A DNA stretch of 64,000 nucleotides from VAZQ01 sp963753575 (GCA_963753575.1 CAVWCR010000002.1:372001-436000), one strand, 5' to 3'; counted from the stretch's first letter, positions 8,671-18,341 are shown. Notes: generated from the sequence alone by a model not told the origin. Made by a program: numbers and translations.

Positions 8671-9073
8671 GGGCGGGATCAAGCCGCTCTCAGCCGGCCT
8701 GTCAACTCGTAAACCCACCTGGGCCCACCTGCGCGATGCCGCGATGCAACGCGCGGTCCTCCGAGGCCCCCAGATTCCGGTGTAATGTTTGGAAAGGAAG
8801 TATTTGGGCTTCTGCAAGGCGGGGTATGTTGAAGACGCTTCTGCACGGCCGGCGGGCGGTCATGCCGGTTCGATTGATGTGGCGGAACCAAAGCCATGCC
8901 TGGTACCCCTGGGGTAGCCCGACAGCAGCGCTCATCCCCACTTAGAACGTTGCAATCGTGTGATTTCCGCCGATCCTCACCCGAACGGATGACGGCAGGC
9001 GGACGTTCCTGGCCACCGCAATCTTGCCATTGTTCATCCACGGTTCACCGGTAGAGGGCTAGAGCGCTCGCCC
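8671..9073. other. Intergenic region, about 400 bases, no supported gene
   Basis: Between the divergent protease and PepSY genes. Short open frames here (for example 8679-9041 on the minus strand) have no family signature and overlap the extended protease frame. It must hold both divergent promoters, but I cannot assign -35/-10 elements with confidence. Confidence 0.5.
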
Positions 9074-9382
9074 ATGGCCAGCCCGAGATCGCTCCTGATG
9101 GTCGTGCCAGCGCTGCTTGCACTGCTGCTGTCGCCGGCGGGGGCGCAGGATCGTTGCCTGACACGCGCTGAGCAACGGGCCGCCATCGCGGCGGGTCAGG
9201 CGATTCCGCTTGCGGCGGTGCGGCGCATATTGCGACAGCACATGGCCGGGGAGCTGGTGCGGGCACGGCTTTGCCAAGAGTCCGGGCACCTTATCTACAT
9301 GCTGACAGTCCTCTCCCGCGATGGCAGAGTGCGACGCGTGACCGTCGATGCCACGAATGGCACGGTGATCGGCGGCCTCTGA
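9074..9382 (+). CDS. PepSY-domain periplasmic protein
   Basis: 102 aa. A signal peptide (hydrophobic to about residue 22, PAGAQD) is followed by a single PepSY-like domain (AIAAGQAIPLAAVRRIL, then LVRARLCQ, YMLTVLSRDGRVRRVTVDA). It ends 15 bases before the response regulator and was probably co-transcribed with it. PepSY proteins beside two-component genes often modulate the sensor or a protease. Here it is a likely periplasmic input to the kinase at 10056. Confidence 0.8.
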   Translation: MASPRSLLMVVPALLALLLSPAGAQDRCLTRAEQRAAIAAGQAIPLAAVRRILRQHMAGELVRARLCQESGHLIYMLTVLSRDGRVRRVTVDATNGTVIGGL

Positions 9383-9397
9383 GCAGGAGCTAAGCCT

Positions 9398-10066
9398 TTG
9401 CGTCTCCTCGTGATCGAGGACGACCCCGACCTCAACCGCCAGCTCGCGACCGCGCTGGTGGATGCTGGTTACGTGGTCGACCGCGCCTACGACGGCGAAG
9501 AAGGCCACTTTCTGGGTGAGAGCGAGCCCTACGACGCCGTCATTCTCGACATCGGCCTGCCCAAGATGGACGGCATTTCCGTGCTCGAAGCTTGGCGGCG
9601 CGCCGGCCGCGCCATGCCGGTGCTGATGCTCACCGCTCGCGACCGTTGGAGCGACAAGGTGCAGGGCTTCGATGCCGGCGCCGACGACTACGTCGCGAAA
9701 CCTTTTCATCTGGAGGAAGTGCTGGCGCGCATCCGTGCGCTGCTGCGGCGATCCGCCGGCCACGCCAAGAGCGAACTCAACTGCGGCTCGGTGCGGCTCG
9801 ACACCAGAACCGGCCGGGTCACGGTCGACGGCAACCCGGTCAAGCTCACCTCGCACGAATACCGGCTGTTGTCCTATCTGATGCATCATACCGGCCGCGT
9901 GGTGTCGCGCACGGAGCTGGTCGAGCATCTCTACGACCAGGATTTCGACCGCGATTCCAACACGATCGAGGTCTTTGTCGGCCGTATTCGCAAGAAGCTC
10001 GGCGTCGACGTTATCCAGACGGTGCGTGGCCTGGGCTATCTGCTCACGCTGCCCGATGCGCGCTAA
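9398..10066 (+). CDS. OmpR/PhoP-family response regulator (FeuP-like)
   Basis: 222 aa, starting with TTG at 9398 after GCAGGAGC. The receiver domain has the acidic pair in VIEDDPD, the phosphoacceptor D51 (LDIGLP) and the conserved lysine in VAKPF. The C-terminal winged helix is typical of OmpR-type DNA binding (TSHEYRLLSYLMHH, VRGLGYLL). The run DQDFDRDSNTIEVFVGRIRK reminds me of rhizobial FeuP. Its stop overlaps the start of the cognate kinase by 11 bases, which implies translational coupling. Likely controls envelope or metal-related genes; targets not visible here. Confidence 0.92.
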   Translation: MRLLVIEDDPDLNRQLATALVDAGYVVDRAYDGEEGHFLGESEPYDAVILDIGLPKMDGISVLEAWRRAGRAMPVLMLTARDRWSDKVQGFDAGADDYVAKPFHLEEVLARIRALLRRSAGHAKSELNCGSVRLDTRTGRVTVDGNPVKLTSHEYRLLSYLMHHTGRVVSRTELVEHLYDQDFDRDSNTIEVFVGRIRKKLGVDVIQTVRGLGYLLTLPDAR

Positions 10067-11432
10067 TTCGCTTGCGCTACGCTTGTTCTTCTCGGCAGCG
10101 GCCTGGACCGTCGTGATGCTGGTCGTGGCCGGTATCGTCTTGTCCTCGCTCAATCGCGCTACCGTGGAGCGGGCATTCGACCGCCGCCTCAACGTCTATC
10201 TGCGCACGCTGGTGGCCGACGTTGCGACCCCCGACGAAGCCGGCGATCGCTTCCCGCAATCGCTGGGCGAACCTTTGTTCGAATTGCCGTTGTCCGGCTG
10301 GTACTGGCAGGTGACGCGGCTCGACACCGCGCGCCCGGAGATACGGTCGTCACGCTCGCTGTGGGATTCAACGCTGCCGCATCTCGACGATGTCGGGTCC
10401 TCGGCGAGTGCGGGCGGTGCCCGCCAGGGCTACGTCGAGGGTCCGGAGGAGCAGCTCCTGCGGCTCGTCGAGCGCACCATCGATCTCGGCGATGAAGGAC
10501 GATTTCTCGTCGCGGTCGCCGGCGATGCCGTCGAGATCGACGAGGAGACGCACAGCTTCGACAAGGCCTTGGTCACCACCTTTGCGGTGCTCGCTCTCGT
10601 CCTGCTCTTGATCACAACGTTCCAGGTCCGGTTCGGCCTCGCCCCGCTCAATCGCATTTCGGCCGGGCTGGCCGCGATCCGCTCCGGCGCGGCCGAGCGT
10701 CTGGAGGGCAATTTCCCGATTGAGGTCGCGCCGCTCGCGCGCGAAACCAACGCGCTGATCGAGGCCAATCGCGAGATCGTTACACGTGCGCGCACGCATG
10801 TCGGCAATCTCGCTCATGCGATCAAGACGCCGCTGTCGGTCATCATGAACGAGGCGTCGACCCATCCCGACGACCCGTTGGCATCGAAGATCCGTGAACA
10901 GACCGACATCATGCGCAACCAGGTGGCCCACCATCTCGAGCGGGCGCGGCTTGCCGCGCGCGTGGCGGTGGTCGGCACCGTCACCGAGGTGCGGCCGGTC
11001 ATATCCGCGCTGGTGCGAACCATGGAGAAGATCCATCACGCCCGTGGCATCTCCATCCAGCTCGATGCGCCCGAAAATGCACGCTTCCGCGGCGAGCGGC
11101 AGGATCTCGAGGAGATGATCGGCAATCTTGTCGACAACGCCTGCAAGTGGGCGCAGTCGCGCGTCGCGCTGGAAACATTTGTCGAGCGGCCCAACTTCCA
11201 CAACGAACGAAGCATCGTGCGCATCGTCGTCGACGACGACGGTCCGGGATTGTCTCCTCAGCAACGCGAGCAGGTCGGCCGGCGCGGGCGCCGCCTCGAC
11301 GAAGCGAAGTCGGGGTCGGGCCTTGGGCTTTCGATCGTGGTGGAACTGGCCAGCCTCTATGGCGGCGGACTGACGCTTGGCACGGCGCCGCTCGGAGGGT
11401 TGCGAGCCGAGTTGCTGCTGCCGGGGGCGTAA
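10056..11432 (+). CDS. Sensor histidine kinase, partner of the regulator at 9398
   Basis: 458 aa from the ATG at 10056, which lies inside the regulator's last codons. One transmembrane helix near residues 10-30, a periplasmic sensor region to about 165, a second helix near 175-195, a short HAMP-like linker, then the H box LAHAIKTPL and the ATPase domain with N box NLVDNACKWA, G1 DDDGPGL and G2 GSGLGLS. This is the PhoQ/FeuQ type of plan. The preceding PepSY protein may feed the periplasmic domain. Confidence 0.92.
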   Translation: MRANSLALRLFFSAAAWTVVMLVVAGIVLSSLNRATVERAFDRRLNVYLRTLVADVATPDEAGDRFPQSLGEPLFELPLSGWYWQVTRLDTARPEIRSSRSLWDSTLPHLDDVGSSASAGGARQGYVEGPEEQLLRLVERTIDLGDEGRFLVAVAGDAVEIDEETHSFDKALVTTFAVLALVLLLITTFQVRFGLAPLNRISAGLAAIRSGAAERLEGNFPIEVAPLARETNALIEANREIVTRARTHVGNLAHAIKTPLSVIMNEASTHPDDPLASKIREQTDIMRNQVAHHLERARLAARVAVVGTVTEVRPVISALVRTMEKIHHARGISIQLDAPENARFRGERQDLEEMIGNLVDNACKWAQSRVALETFVERPNFHNERSIVRIVVDDDGPGLSPQQREQVGRRGRRLDEAKSGSGLGLSIVVELASLYGGGLTLGTAPLGGLRAELLLPGA

Positions 11433-11556
11433 GGCCGACTCTGACCGATCTGGTTACCCTGATTGTGAGTGACTGAGAACGGGCCAGAGTTTCGCCCCAA
11501 TCGTTGCTGCAAGGTATCGATCCGGGCACTGCTTGAAAGGGAGATGAGGGGCTGAG

Positions 11557-12036
11557 ATGAACGTGCGTCGTGGAGGCGTCGTCGCGGCCGGACTGCTGTT
11601 GGCCGCCTGCGCTGGGAACCCGCAGACCGGGGCGGGACCACGTGAGAATACTGGAACCCTGGTAGGCGCGGTCTCTGGCGCCGTGGTGGGCTCGCATTTT
11701 GGCCGTGGAAGCGGTCGCGTGGCGAGCACCGTTGCGGGCGCTGCGATTGGCGGGCTGATCGGCAACCGGATCGGCGCTGCGCTTGATGATGAGGATCGTA
11801 CGCGCGCCTACGAGGCGCAGATACAGGCGCTGGAGTCCGGCGCATCGGGCGCGCCGGTGGGGTGGCGCAACGAGGATTCAGGCCGCCACGGCACCGTGGT
11901 TCCAGGGCCGGCCTACCAGCGCAACGCGATGACGTGTCGGCAGTACACTCACACGGTCTATATTGATGAGCGCCCGCAGGTGACCCGCGGCACTGCCTGC
12001 AAAGCCTCGGATGGTAGGTGGATCGCCGTCACCTAG
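11557..12036 (+). CDS. Glycine-zipper outer-membrane lipoprotein (17 kDa antigen type)
   Basis: 159 aa. A lipoprotein signal ends in the lipobox LLAAC (C about 19). Residues 33-75 hold a glycine zipper (GTLVGAVSGAVVGSHFG, TVAGAAIGGLIGNRIGAAL) as in the 2TM family of surface antigens. The C-terminal part carries two cysteines (MTCRQY, TACKAS) and the YTHTVYIDERP segment common in rhizobial versions. Likely anchored in the outer membrane with a structural role. It is followed 40 bases later by another exported protein. Confidence 0.87.
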   Translation: MNVRRGGVVAAGLLLAACAGNPQTGAGPRENTGTLVGAVSGAVVGSHFGRGSGRVASTVAGAAIGGLIGNRIGAALDDEDRTRAYEAQIQALESGASGAPVGWRNEDSGRHGTVVPGPAYQRNAMTCRQYTHTVYIDERPQVTRGTACKASDGRWIAVT

Positions 12037-12076
12037 GCGCCGGCAGGCGGGGCGGCGCGGCCCCAAGGAGGCATCA

Positions 12077-12475
12077 ATGAGCCTAACGGAACGACTACGT
12101 AACCCCGCCGCCTTTGCAGCCGGGGCAGCCGTGCTGCTCGTGCTCTCGGCCGAATGGGCCGCGGCCGGCCCGGCGCTGGTTCGTTCGAACACCAACCTGC
12201 GGCAGGGTCCAGGCACCAATTACGGCGTTGTCGCTACCGTCCCGGGCGGTAGTCTTGTCGAGATCACTCAATGTGCCGCGGCATGGTGCACCGCCCATTG
12301 GCGCGGTCGTGTGGGCTACATGATTGCCAGCAATCTCGACCTCCGGCTGGGTTCGGTGAGGCCCCCAGTGATCGTTTACTCCGAGCCGCCGCCGGTTGTT
12401 TATGGGCCCCGCTACGGCTACTACGGCCCGCGATACTACTCCGGTCCGCGGTATCGCTATTGGCGGCGGTGGTAA
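12077..12475 (+). CDS. Secreted bacterial SH3-domain protein
   Basis: 132 aa from the ATG at 12077, with AAGGAGG upstream. A signal peptide (AAVLLVLSAEWAAAG) is followed by an SH3b domain (LRQGPGTNYGVVATVPGG, WCTAHWRGRVGYM). The tail is rich in Tyr, Pro, Gly and Arg (YGPRYGYYGPRYYSGPRYR). SH3b proteins usually bind cell-wall peptides or other envelope ligands. No enzymatic domain is present. Confidence 0.82.
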   Translation: MSLTERLRNPAAFAAGAAVLLVLSAEWAAAGPALVRSNTNLRQGPGTNYGVVATVPGGSLVEITQCAAAWCTAHWRGRVGYMIASNLDLRLGSVRPPVIVYSEPPPVVYGPRYGYYGPRYYSGPRYRYWRRW

Positions 12476-12532
12476 GGTTCCGGGTATTTCATAACGGGTT
12501 CTTAAGCCCCCGAACCTATCAAAGGGGACTCG

Positions 12533-13969
12533 GTGCCATTCAATCCGCGCGGGTGCGGGATGGCGGGGCTACCCGTAGAACGATTGCGAAGCTACTTCCG
12601 GGAACTTCCCCGGGAGGCGCTGGCTTTGCTTGTCCTCGAACTTGAGCGTGCGACCTCCCGCGGCGATCAGATTCCGGGCGGCGAGGCGCTGCTTGCGGAG
12701 GTGCGTAGCGCCTTGCGCGAGAGCGGTTCGTCGAAGGGGCCCCGGTCTGGGGACCCCACCCGGGTGTTCTTCGGAGCGATCGAGCCCTTCCTGATCAATG
12801 ACGATGCGGTGCGCAACCGTCCCGGTCGAGTCGCGCGATCGGTTCTGGCTCCGATGTGGTCATGGATCAGCCGCGACCTGGTGCCGGCGGAGGCGAAGGC
12901 CTACGGCGCTGAAGCCGCGCGCGCGGCCACCGATCCTGCGGCGTACGAACGCCTTGCTCGCAAGTTCCAGGATTGCGTCATTGAAAAAGTCGAGGGAGCG
13001 CTGGCGTCCGCAAAGGTTGACGAAAGATCGCGACGCCGGCTGATCGGCCAGATCGGTACCCAAAATGCGCTCGATGACGCGCGCGCGTTGCTCACGATTC
13101 TCTCAGCCACAGACATATTTGCGCTGATCGAGGGCCGCTTGCCCGCGCACATTCGCAATCTTGCCGATGCCCAGCTCGACAACGTGAAGACGCTGCTCGA
13201 TCTGGCAGTCGGTAACCGGCAGGACGTACTGCCCTATGCACTTGTATTGACGATGAGTCGTCTCGCGATGCCATGGCAAGTGATCCGGCTCGCCGTGAAG
13301 GCCGCGGAGAGCGATGACGCTATCCGCATCGCCGGAGCGCCTTACGCGGTCGCGGTCACCCTCGTCTTGTCCGAGATGGAGCAGACGGTCAGCGCGCTTA
13401 AGGCCGACCTCAAGCGTGGCTCAACATCGCAAGCCTCCGCCCTCATCAAGAATATCCACGACAGCGCGCGCGGCTTGCGCACGGAACTCGACCTCTCCGG
13501 GGATTCGCCGTGGGCCCGCCGCCTCGCCGCGATCCGCGGCGACGTCTCGAATGTGCTCAAGAACCAGGTCGAATCGGCGTCCGGCCGGGTCCGGCGCTTG
13601 TTGCGGCCGCGTCCGGCCAGCGAGATCGGGCGCAATTCAGCACTCAATGCTTCCGACGTCTCCGAGACCGAGGCGCTGGTGGAACTGGTCGGGGTCTGCC
13701 GTCTATATGCGAGCGAACTCGCCATCAACGAAATGACGCTGCGGACCTACACCGAGCTGCAGCACTATCTCGACACTGGAACGCAAGCGCTGCTCGACAG
13801 CCTGCGCCAGGCGGGTGATGACGATCGCCGCTTCCGACAGTCGCAGGTCGACGCGGCGGCCCGTTTCTGCGCCAAGGTCTTCGGCCAGGAATACGCATCC
13901 CTTCTGACCAAGGCCGCCGAGGTCGCAGCCAATATGGCCAATGAGCGCAAGGCGGCTGCCAAGGCCTGA
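12533..13969 (+). CDS. Conserved hypothetical protein, mostly helical
   Basis: 478 aa reading from GTG at 12533; an ATG nine codons in (12560) is an alternative start. No signal peptide or transmembrane helix is evident. The sequence is rich in amphipathic helices (LPREALALLVLELERA, QTVSALKADLK). I know this only as an unnamed alphaproteobacterial protein, and recognise no catalytic motif. It sits just ahead of the cytochrome c maturation operon on the same strand, but a 166-base gap suggests separate transcription. Confidence 0.75.
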   Translation: MPFNPRGCGMAGLPVERLRSYFRELPREALALLVLELERATSRGDQIPGGEALLAEVRSALRESGSSKGPRSGDPTRVFFGAIEPFLINDDAVRNRPGRVARSVLAPMWSWISRDLVPAEAKAYGAEAARAATDPAAYERLARKFQDCVIEKVEGALASAKVDERSRRRLIGQIGTQNALDDARALLTILSATDIFALIEGRLPAHIRNLADAQLDNVKTLLDLAVGNRQDVLPYALVLTMSRLAMPWQVIRLAVKAAESDDAIRIAGAPYAVAVTLVLSEMEQTVSALKADLKRGSTSQASALIKNIHDSARGLRTELDLSGDSPWARRLAAIRGDVSNVLKNQVESASGRVRRLLRPRPASEIGRNSALNASDVSETEALVELVGVCRLYASELAINEMTLRTYTELQHYLDTGTQALLDSLRQAGDDDRRFRQSQVDAAARFCAKVFGQEYASLLTKAAEVAANMANERKAAAKA

Positions 13970-14031
13970 TGCCTCTGGAAGGTTGGCCAACACCCCCGAT
14001 ATGTTCCTGGGCCCCGTTGCGATCGGGCGAG

Positions 14032-14049
14032 AGGCGTGATGTAACGCCT
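14032..14049 (+). terminator. Weak hairpin after the helical hypothetical gene
   Basis: The 6-bp arms aggcgt (14032-14037) and acgcct (14044-14049) with a 6-base loop are followed by TTTAT. It lies between 13969 and the ccmI start, so it may terminate the upstream gene. The stem is short. Confidence 0.3.
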
Positions 14050-14135
14050 TTATGATCGGGTAGCGCCGGTCAGTTTAGCGGCAAACGGCCCCGCCGCCAC
14101 CGGAATGCCGGATTTAGGCCGATGAAATTGACGCC

Positions 14136-15227
14136 ATGATGCTCTGGGTTGCGCTTTCCCTGATGACGGGGGCGGCAATGGCTGCCGTCGCGTGGCCGCT
14201 GCTGCGGAACAGCCGTACGTTGCGATCCGGGAGCGACCTTGCTGTTTACCGCGATCAACTCGACGAGATCGGGCGCGACCACGCAGCCGGTCGGATCGGC
14301 GACAGCGAGGCTGGAGCGGCGGAGGTCGAGGTGTCGCGACGGCTGCTTGCTGCCGCGGATGCGGAAGCGGCCAAGGCCCATGCTGTGCCGGCGCCGGCAA
14401 GGCTGCGGGGGGCAGCCGCCACCGCAGCCCTCCTGATCGTGTCGTTCGGGAGTGCGTTGACCTATCTGGCGCTCGGCTCGCCGATGCTGCCCAGCCAGCC
14501 GTTGGCATCGCGCAACCAGAACCAATCGATCGAGACATTGATTGCGCAAGTGGAGAACCATCTTGCCAGCAACCCGAATGACGGGCGAGGCTGGGAGGTG
14601 ATCGCGCCGATCTATTTGCGGCTCGGCCGTATCGATGATGCCATCAAGGCGCGCCGCAACGCCCTTGCGCTCAACGGCGAGACCTCGGAGCGGCAGGCCG
14701 GCCTGGGCGAGGCGCTCGTGGCTGCCAGCGACGGCAAGTTGACCCTGGAGGCCAAGAAGGCGTTTCAGCGAGCGGTCGATCTCGACGCTGGCAACATCAA
14801 GGCCCGGTATTTCCTCGGGGTCGCGGCCGAGCAGGAGGGTCAGCCAGCCGCTGCGGTCGGAATCTGGCGGGCAATGCTGGTGGGAGCACCGGCGGATGCG
14901 CCCTGGGCCGACTTCATCCGTCGGGAAGTCGCGCGGGTCGCGGGCAGTCCGGGTCCGAGCGCCGAGGATGTGGCGGCGGCGTCCGAGCTTGCCCCCGAGC
15001 AACGGACCGCCATGGTGCAGACCATGGTGGCGCGGCTTGCGGAGCGCCTGCAGCGCAACGGGTCCGATCTTGACGGGTGGCTGCGCTTGGTGCGTTCCTA
15101 CATGGTGTTGGGTGACCGCGAGAAGGCCTTGTCCGCCGTCGGCGACGCGCGTCGCGCGCTTGGCGGCGAGCAGGACAAGCTGCGTCGACTGGACGAACTC
15201 GTGAAAGAGCTGGGCCTTGAAGGCTGA
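14136..15227 (+). CDS. ccmI: Cytochrome c maturation protein CcmI (CycH)
   Basis: 363 aa. Two N-terminal membrane helices (about 2-20 and 90-110) flank a cytoplasmic leucine-zipper-like segment; residues from about 125 form a periplasmic TPR region (GRGWEVIAPIYLRLGRIDDA, AGNIKARYFLGVAAEQEGQ). This is the plan of CcmI/CycH, the chaperone that holds apocytochrome c for the haem ligation complex. It is the first of four collinear genes ccmI-ccmE-ccmF-ccmH with gaps of 11, -4 and 5 bases, clearly one operon. ccmABCDG are not in the window, as in rhizobia where they form a separate locus. Confidence 0.93.
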   Translation: MMLWVALSLMTGAAMAAVAWPLLRNSRTLRSGSDLAVYRDQLDEIGRDHAAGRIGDSEAGAAEVEVSRRLLAAADAEAAKAHAVPAPARLRGAAATAALLIVSFGSALTYLALGSPMLPSQPLASRNQNQSIETLIAQVENHLASNPNDGRGWEVIAPIYLRLGRIDDAIKARRNALALNGETSERQAGLGEALVAASDGKLTLEAKKAFQRAVDLDAGNIKARYFLGVAAEQEGQPAAAVGIWRAMLVGAPADAPWADFIRREVARVAGSPGPSAEDVAAASELAPEQRTAMVQTMVARLAERLQRNGSDLDGWLRLVRSYMVLGDREKALSAVGDARRALGGEQDKLRRLDELVKELGLEG

Positions 15228-15238
15228 GGAAGGTCACG

Positions 15239-15730
15239 ATGACCCGTAAACGAAGGCGTCTGGTTCTGATCGGCTCCGCTCTCGCCGTGCTCGCAGTGTC
15301 GGTCGGGCTGGTGCTCAACGCCTTGCGGGATTCGATCGTGTTCTTCAATTCGCCGACCGATGTTGCCGAGAAGCACATCGCAGCCGGCACTCGCATAAGG
15401 CTCGGCGGCCTGGTGAAAGAAGGCAGTGTTGAGCGCGGAGACAATCTCCAGGTCCGCTTTGATGTGACCGACGGCAAGAACAGCATCCAGGTCGCCTATC
15501 AGGGCCTGCTACCTGACCTGTTCCGCGAAGGGCAGGGCGTCGTGACCGAAGGCGTGCTCGATGGCGCGGGCACGTTCAAGGCCGACAGCGTGCTTGCCAA
15601 ACATGACGAGAACTACATGCCCAAGGAAGTTGCCGATGCGCTCAAGAAGCAAGGGCACTGGAAGGTCGACGGCGGCAAGAGCGCAGGGCGTTCTGCAGGC
15701 GAGGACTCAGTGAAAGTGAGGCTGCCATGA
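15239..15730 (+). CDS. ccmE: Haem chaperone CcmE (CycJ)
   Basis: 163 aa, about the usual length. An N-terminal transmembrane anchor (about 8-27) is followed by an OB-fold periplasmic domain. The covalent haem site is H122 in AKHDENYMP, with Y126 as the conserved axial tyrosine of the HxxxY motif. It carries haem from CcmC to the CcmF/H ligase. The stop overlaps the ccmF start by 4 bases, so the two are translationally coupled. Confidence 0.96.
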   Translation: MTRKRRRLVLIGSALAVLAVSVGLVLNALRDSIVFFNSPTDVAEKHIAAGTRIRLGGLVKEGSVERGDNLQVRFDVTDGKNSIQVAYQGLLPDLFREGQGVVTEGVLDGAGTFKADSVLAKHDENYMPKEVADALKKQGHWKVDGGKSAGRSAGEDSVKVRLP

Positions 15731-17715
15731 TCGCCGAGCTCGGTCACTATGCGCTTGTGCTCGCCCTCGGCTTGGCGTTCGTCCAGGCTAGCGTGCCGAT
15801 CTACGGTGCGCGCAGGAACGACCCAGTCCTGATGTCGATTGCCGAGCCGGTCGCGCTCGCGCAATTCGGCTTCGTGGCGTTTGCCTTTGGCGCGCTGGTC
15901 ATCGGCTACGTGACCTCGGACTTTTCCATCGTCAACGTGTTCGAGAACTCCCACTCGGCGAAGCCGCTGATCTACAAGATCACCGGAGTGTGGGGGAACC
16001 ACGAAGGCTCGATGCTGCTGTGGGTCCTTATCCTGAGTCTATTTGGCGCGCTGGTCGCGATCTTCGGGTCCAATCTGCCGGCACGCCTCAAAGCCAATGT
16101 GCTCGCTGTGCAATCGTGGATCGCATTCACGTTCTATCTGTTCATCCTGACGACCTCGAATCCGTTTCTTCGGCTCAACCCGGCCCCGATCGAAGGCCGC
16201 GATCTCAACCCGGTCCTGCAGGATCCGGGCCTCGCGATCCATCCGCCGCTGCTCTACTTGGGCTATGTAGGCTTCTCCATCTCGTTCTCGTTCGCGATCG
16301 CGGCGTTGATCGAGGGCAAGATCGACGCCGCCTGGGCGCGCTGGGTGCGGCCGTGGACGCTGCTCGCCTGGATGTTCCTGACAGCGGGCATCGCGATGGG
16401 CTCGTACTGGGCCTATTACTCGCTGGGCTGGGGTGGCTGGTGGTTCTGGGACCCGGTCGAGAACGCCTCGCTGATGCCCTGGATCGCCGGCACGGCGCTC
16501 CTTCACTCCGCCGTCGTGATGGAGAAGCGCAACGCCCTCAAGGTGTGGACCATCCTGCTCGCGATCCTGGCGTTCTCGCTGTCGTTGGTCGGCACCTTCC
16601 TGGTGCGCTCGGGTGTGCTGACGTCGGTGCACGCCTTCGCGTCCGATCCGGCACGCGGCGTGTTCATCTTGATGATACTCACGCTGTTCATCGGCGGCGG
16701 GCTTACACTGTTTGCCTGGCGCGCGCCGCTCTTGAAACAGGGCGGCCTGTTTGCGCCTATTTCGCGTGAGGGCGCGCTGATCCTCAACAATCTCCTGCTG
16801 TTGGTCGCTTGCTCCGCTGTCTTTTTTGGAACGCTTTACCCACTCGCGCTCGAGGCGCTGACTGGCGAAAAGATTTCGGTCGGCGCCCCGTTCTTCAACA
16901 TGACCTTTGGTCCGTTGTTTGCCGTGCTGCTGGTCGCGGTGCCGTTCGGGCCGCTCCTGGCGTGGAAGCGCGGCGATCTCCTCGGTGTCGCGCAACGACT
17001 GGTCGGTGCCGCGGCCTTGGCGGTGGTCGGCATCGCGGTTACGTTCGCGGTCCAGTCCGGCGGGCCCGTGCTGGTGCCGTTCGCCTTTGGTCTAGCCATC
17101 TTCGCCATCGTCGGGGCCTTGACCGATCTGGTCGAGCGCACGGCACTGCTGAAGGTGCCGTTCCGCACGGCGCTGTCCCGCGCGCGAGGGTTGCCGCGCT
17201 CGACCTGGGGAACTGCGCTCGCTCATGTGGGGCTTGGCGTGACGCTGCTCGGCATCGTCGGCGAGACCCAACTCAGCGCCGAACACATCGCGGAAGTCAA
17301 ACCAGGACAGTCGATCTCAATTAAGCGCTACGATCTGCATTTCGACGACATCGTCGACCGTCAAGGGCCAAATTATCAGGAACGCGCCGCCCACTTTACG
17401 GTGCGGCGGCGCGGCGGCGAGGTCATCGGTGTGATGGAGCCGTCCAAGCGCACGTTCCCCTCGCGCGGAAGCGGCACCAGCGAGCAGGCCTTGATGACGA
17501 TCCACGGCGCAAGCCAGCTCTATCTCTCACTTGGCGAATCAAAACCCGATGGCTCGATCGCGGTGCGGCTCTATTACAAGCCGCTGGTGCTGCTGATCTG
17601 GCTTGGCGCCGTGGTGATGGTGATCGGCGGGGGGCTCTCGCTCTCGGACCGTCGGCTGCGCGTCGGGGCGCCGAGGCCGGCGAGGGCCAAGGCTGTGATG
17701 CAGCCGGCGGAGTAG
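15727..17715 (+). CDS. ccmF: Haem lyase subunit CcmF (CycK)
   Basis: 662 aa polytopic membrane protein with about 14-15 hydrophobic helices. The tryptophan-rich WWD signature is intact (GGWWFWDPVENASLMPW), with conserved histidines in the flanking loops (IHPPLLYLG, GNHEGSMLLW). It ligates haem to CXXCH sites of apocytochromes together with CcmH and CcmI. The ATG overlaps the ccmE stop, and ccmH follows 5 bases after. Targets in this window include the cytochrome at 4155-4493 and the two propeller proteins. Confidence 0.97.
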   Translation: MIAELGHYALVLALGLAFVQASVPIYGARRNDPVLMSIAEPVALAQFGFVAFAFGALVIGYVTSDFSIVNVFENSHSAKPLIYKITGVWGNHEGSMLLWVLILSLFGALVAIFGSNLPARLKANVLAVQSWIAFTFYLFILTTSNPFLRLNPAPIEGRDLNPVLQDPGLAIHPPLLYLGYVGFSISFSFAIAALIEGKIDAAWARWVRPWTLLAWMFLTAGIAMGSYWAYYSLGWGGWWFWDPVENASLMPWIAGTALLHSAVVMEKRNALKVWTILLAILAFSLSLVGTFLVRSGVLTSVHAFASDPARGVFILMILTLFIGGGLTLFAWRAPLLKQGGLFAPISREGALILNNLLLLVACSAVFFGTLYPLALEALTGEKISVGAPFFNMTFGPLFAVLLVAVPFGPLLAWKRGDLLGVAQRLVGAAALAVVGIAVTFAVQSGGPVLVPFAFGLAIFAIVGALTDLVERTALLKVPFRTALSRARGLPRSTWGTALAHVGLGVTLLGIVGETQLSAEHIAEVKPGQSISIKRYDLHFDDIVDRQGPNYQERAAHFTVRRRGGEVIGVMEPSKRTFPSRGSGTSEQALMTIHGASQLYLSLGESKPDGSIAVRLYYKPLVLLIWLGAVVMVIGGGLSLSDRRLRVGAPRPARAKAVMQPAE

Positions 17716-17720
17716 AGCGC

Positions 17721-18212
17721 ATGCGTGCTATCCGCTCATTCCTTATTGCGCTCGTGCTCTTGACCGCCGCACAAAACGCGCGCGCCGTGCAACCAGATGA
17801 AATTCTATCGGATCCCGTACTTGAAGCGCGGGCGCGCTCGCTCTCCAAGGAGCTGCGCTGCATGGTCTGCCAGAACCAGTCGATCGACGATTCGGATGCG
17901 CCGCTGGCGCGCGACCTGCGGCTGATCGTGCGCGAGCGGCTCAAGCAAGGCGACAGCGACCGACAGATCATCGATTTCCTGGTCGCGCGCTACGGTGAAT
18001 TCGTGCTGCTCAAGCCGCGGGTAGCTTGGCATACGGCGTTGCTGTGGTTTGGACCACCGGCGCTGCTCGTGGGCGGCGCGCTGGCGCTGCTGTTCATGGC
18101 ACGACGTCGCAGCAAGCCTGGGCCAAACGGCCGAGCCCGGCCGGAAGACAGCCAGCTCACGCCCGAAGAGGAAGCCCGTCTCGCGGAACTTCTCAAGTCG
18201 GGTGAAATCTGA
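17721..18212 (+). CDS. ccmH: Cytochrome c maturation thioreductase CcmH (CycL)
   Basis: 163 aa. A signal peptide (to about residue 22) is followed by the periplasmic three-helix domain carrying the redox pair C47-M-V-C50 in LRCMVCQNQSIDDSDA, and by a C-terminal transmembrane helix (about 108-128). It keeps apocytochrome cysteines reduced for haem ligation. Last gene of the ccmIEFH operon. No strong terminator is seen in the 129 bases before the protease gene. Confidence 0.95.
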   Translation: MRAIRSFLIALVLLTAAQNARAVQPDEILSDPVLEARARSLSKELRCMVCQNQSIDDSDAPLARDLRLIVRERLKQGDSDRQIIDFLVARYGEFVLLKPRVAWHTALLWFGPPALLVGGALALLFMARRRSKPGPNGRARPEDSQLTPEEEARLAELLKSGEI

Positions 18213-18341
18213 GCAATGATCCAGGGTTAACGCTCAACCTTACGAATTTTTAATCTCGCCGCCAGAACGCCGTAATGCGTCAGGCTCCATGTTGCCAGCA
18301 GCAGACGCCGGGGGCGTCGAAGCAACAATGTGGAGACTAGC

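Noticed and set aside
8679..9041. Small minus-strand open frame between the protease and PepSY genes
   Set aside because: No recognisable motif, no convincing ribosome-binding site, and it lies in what should be a divergent promoter region.
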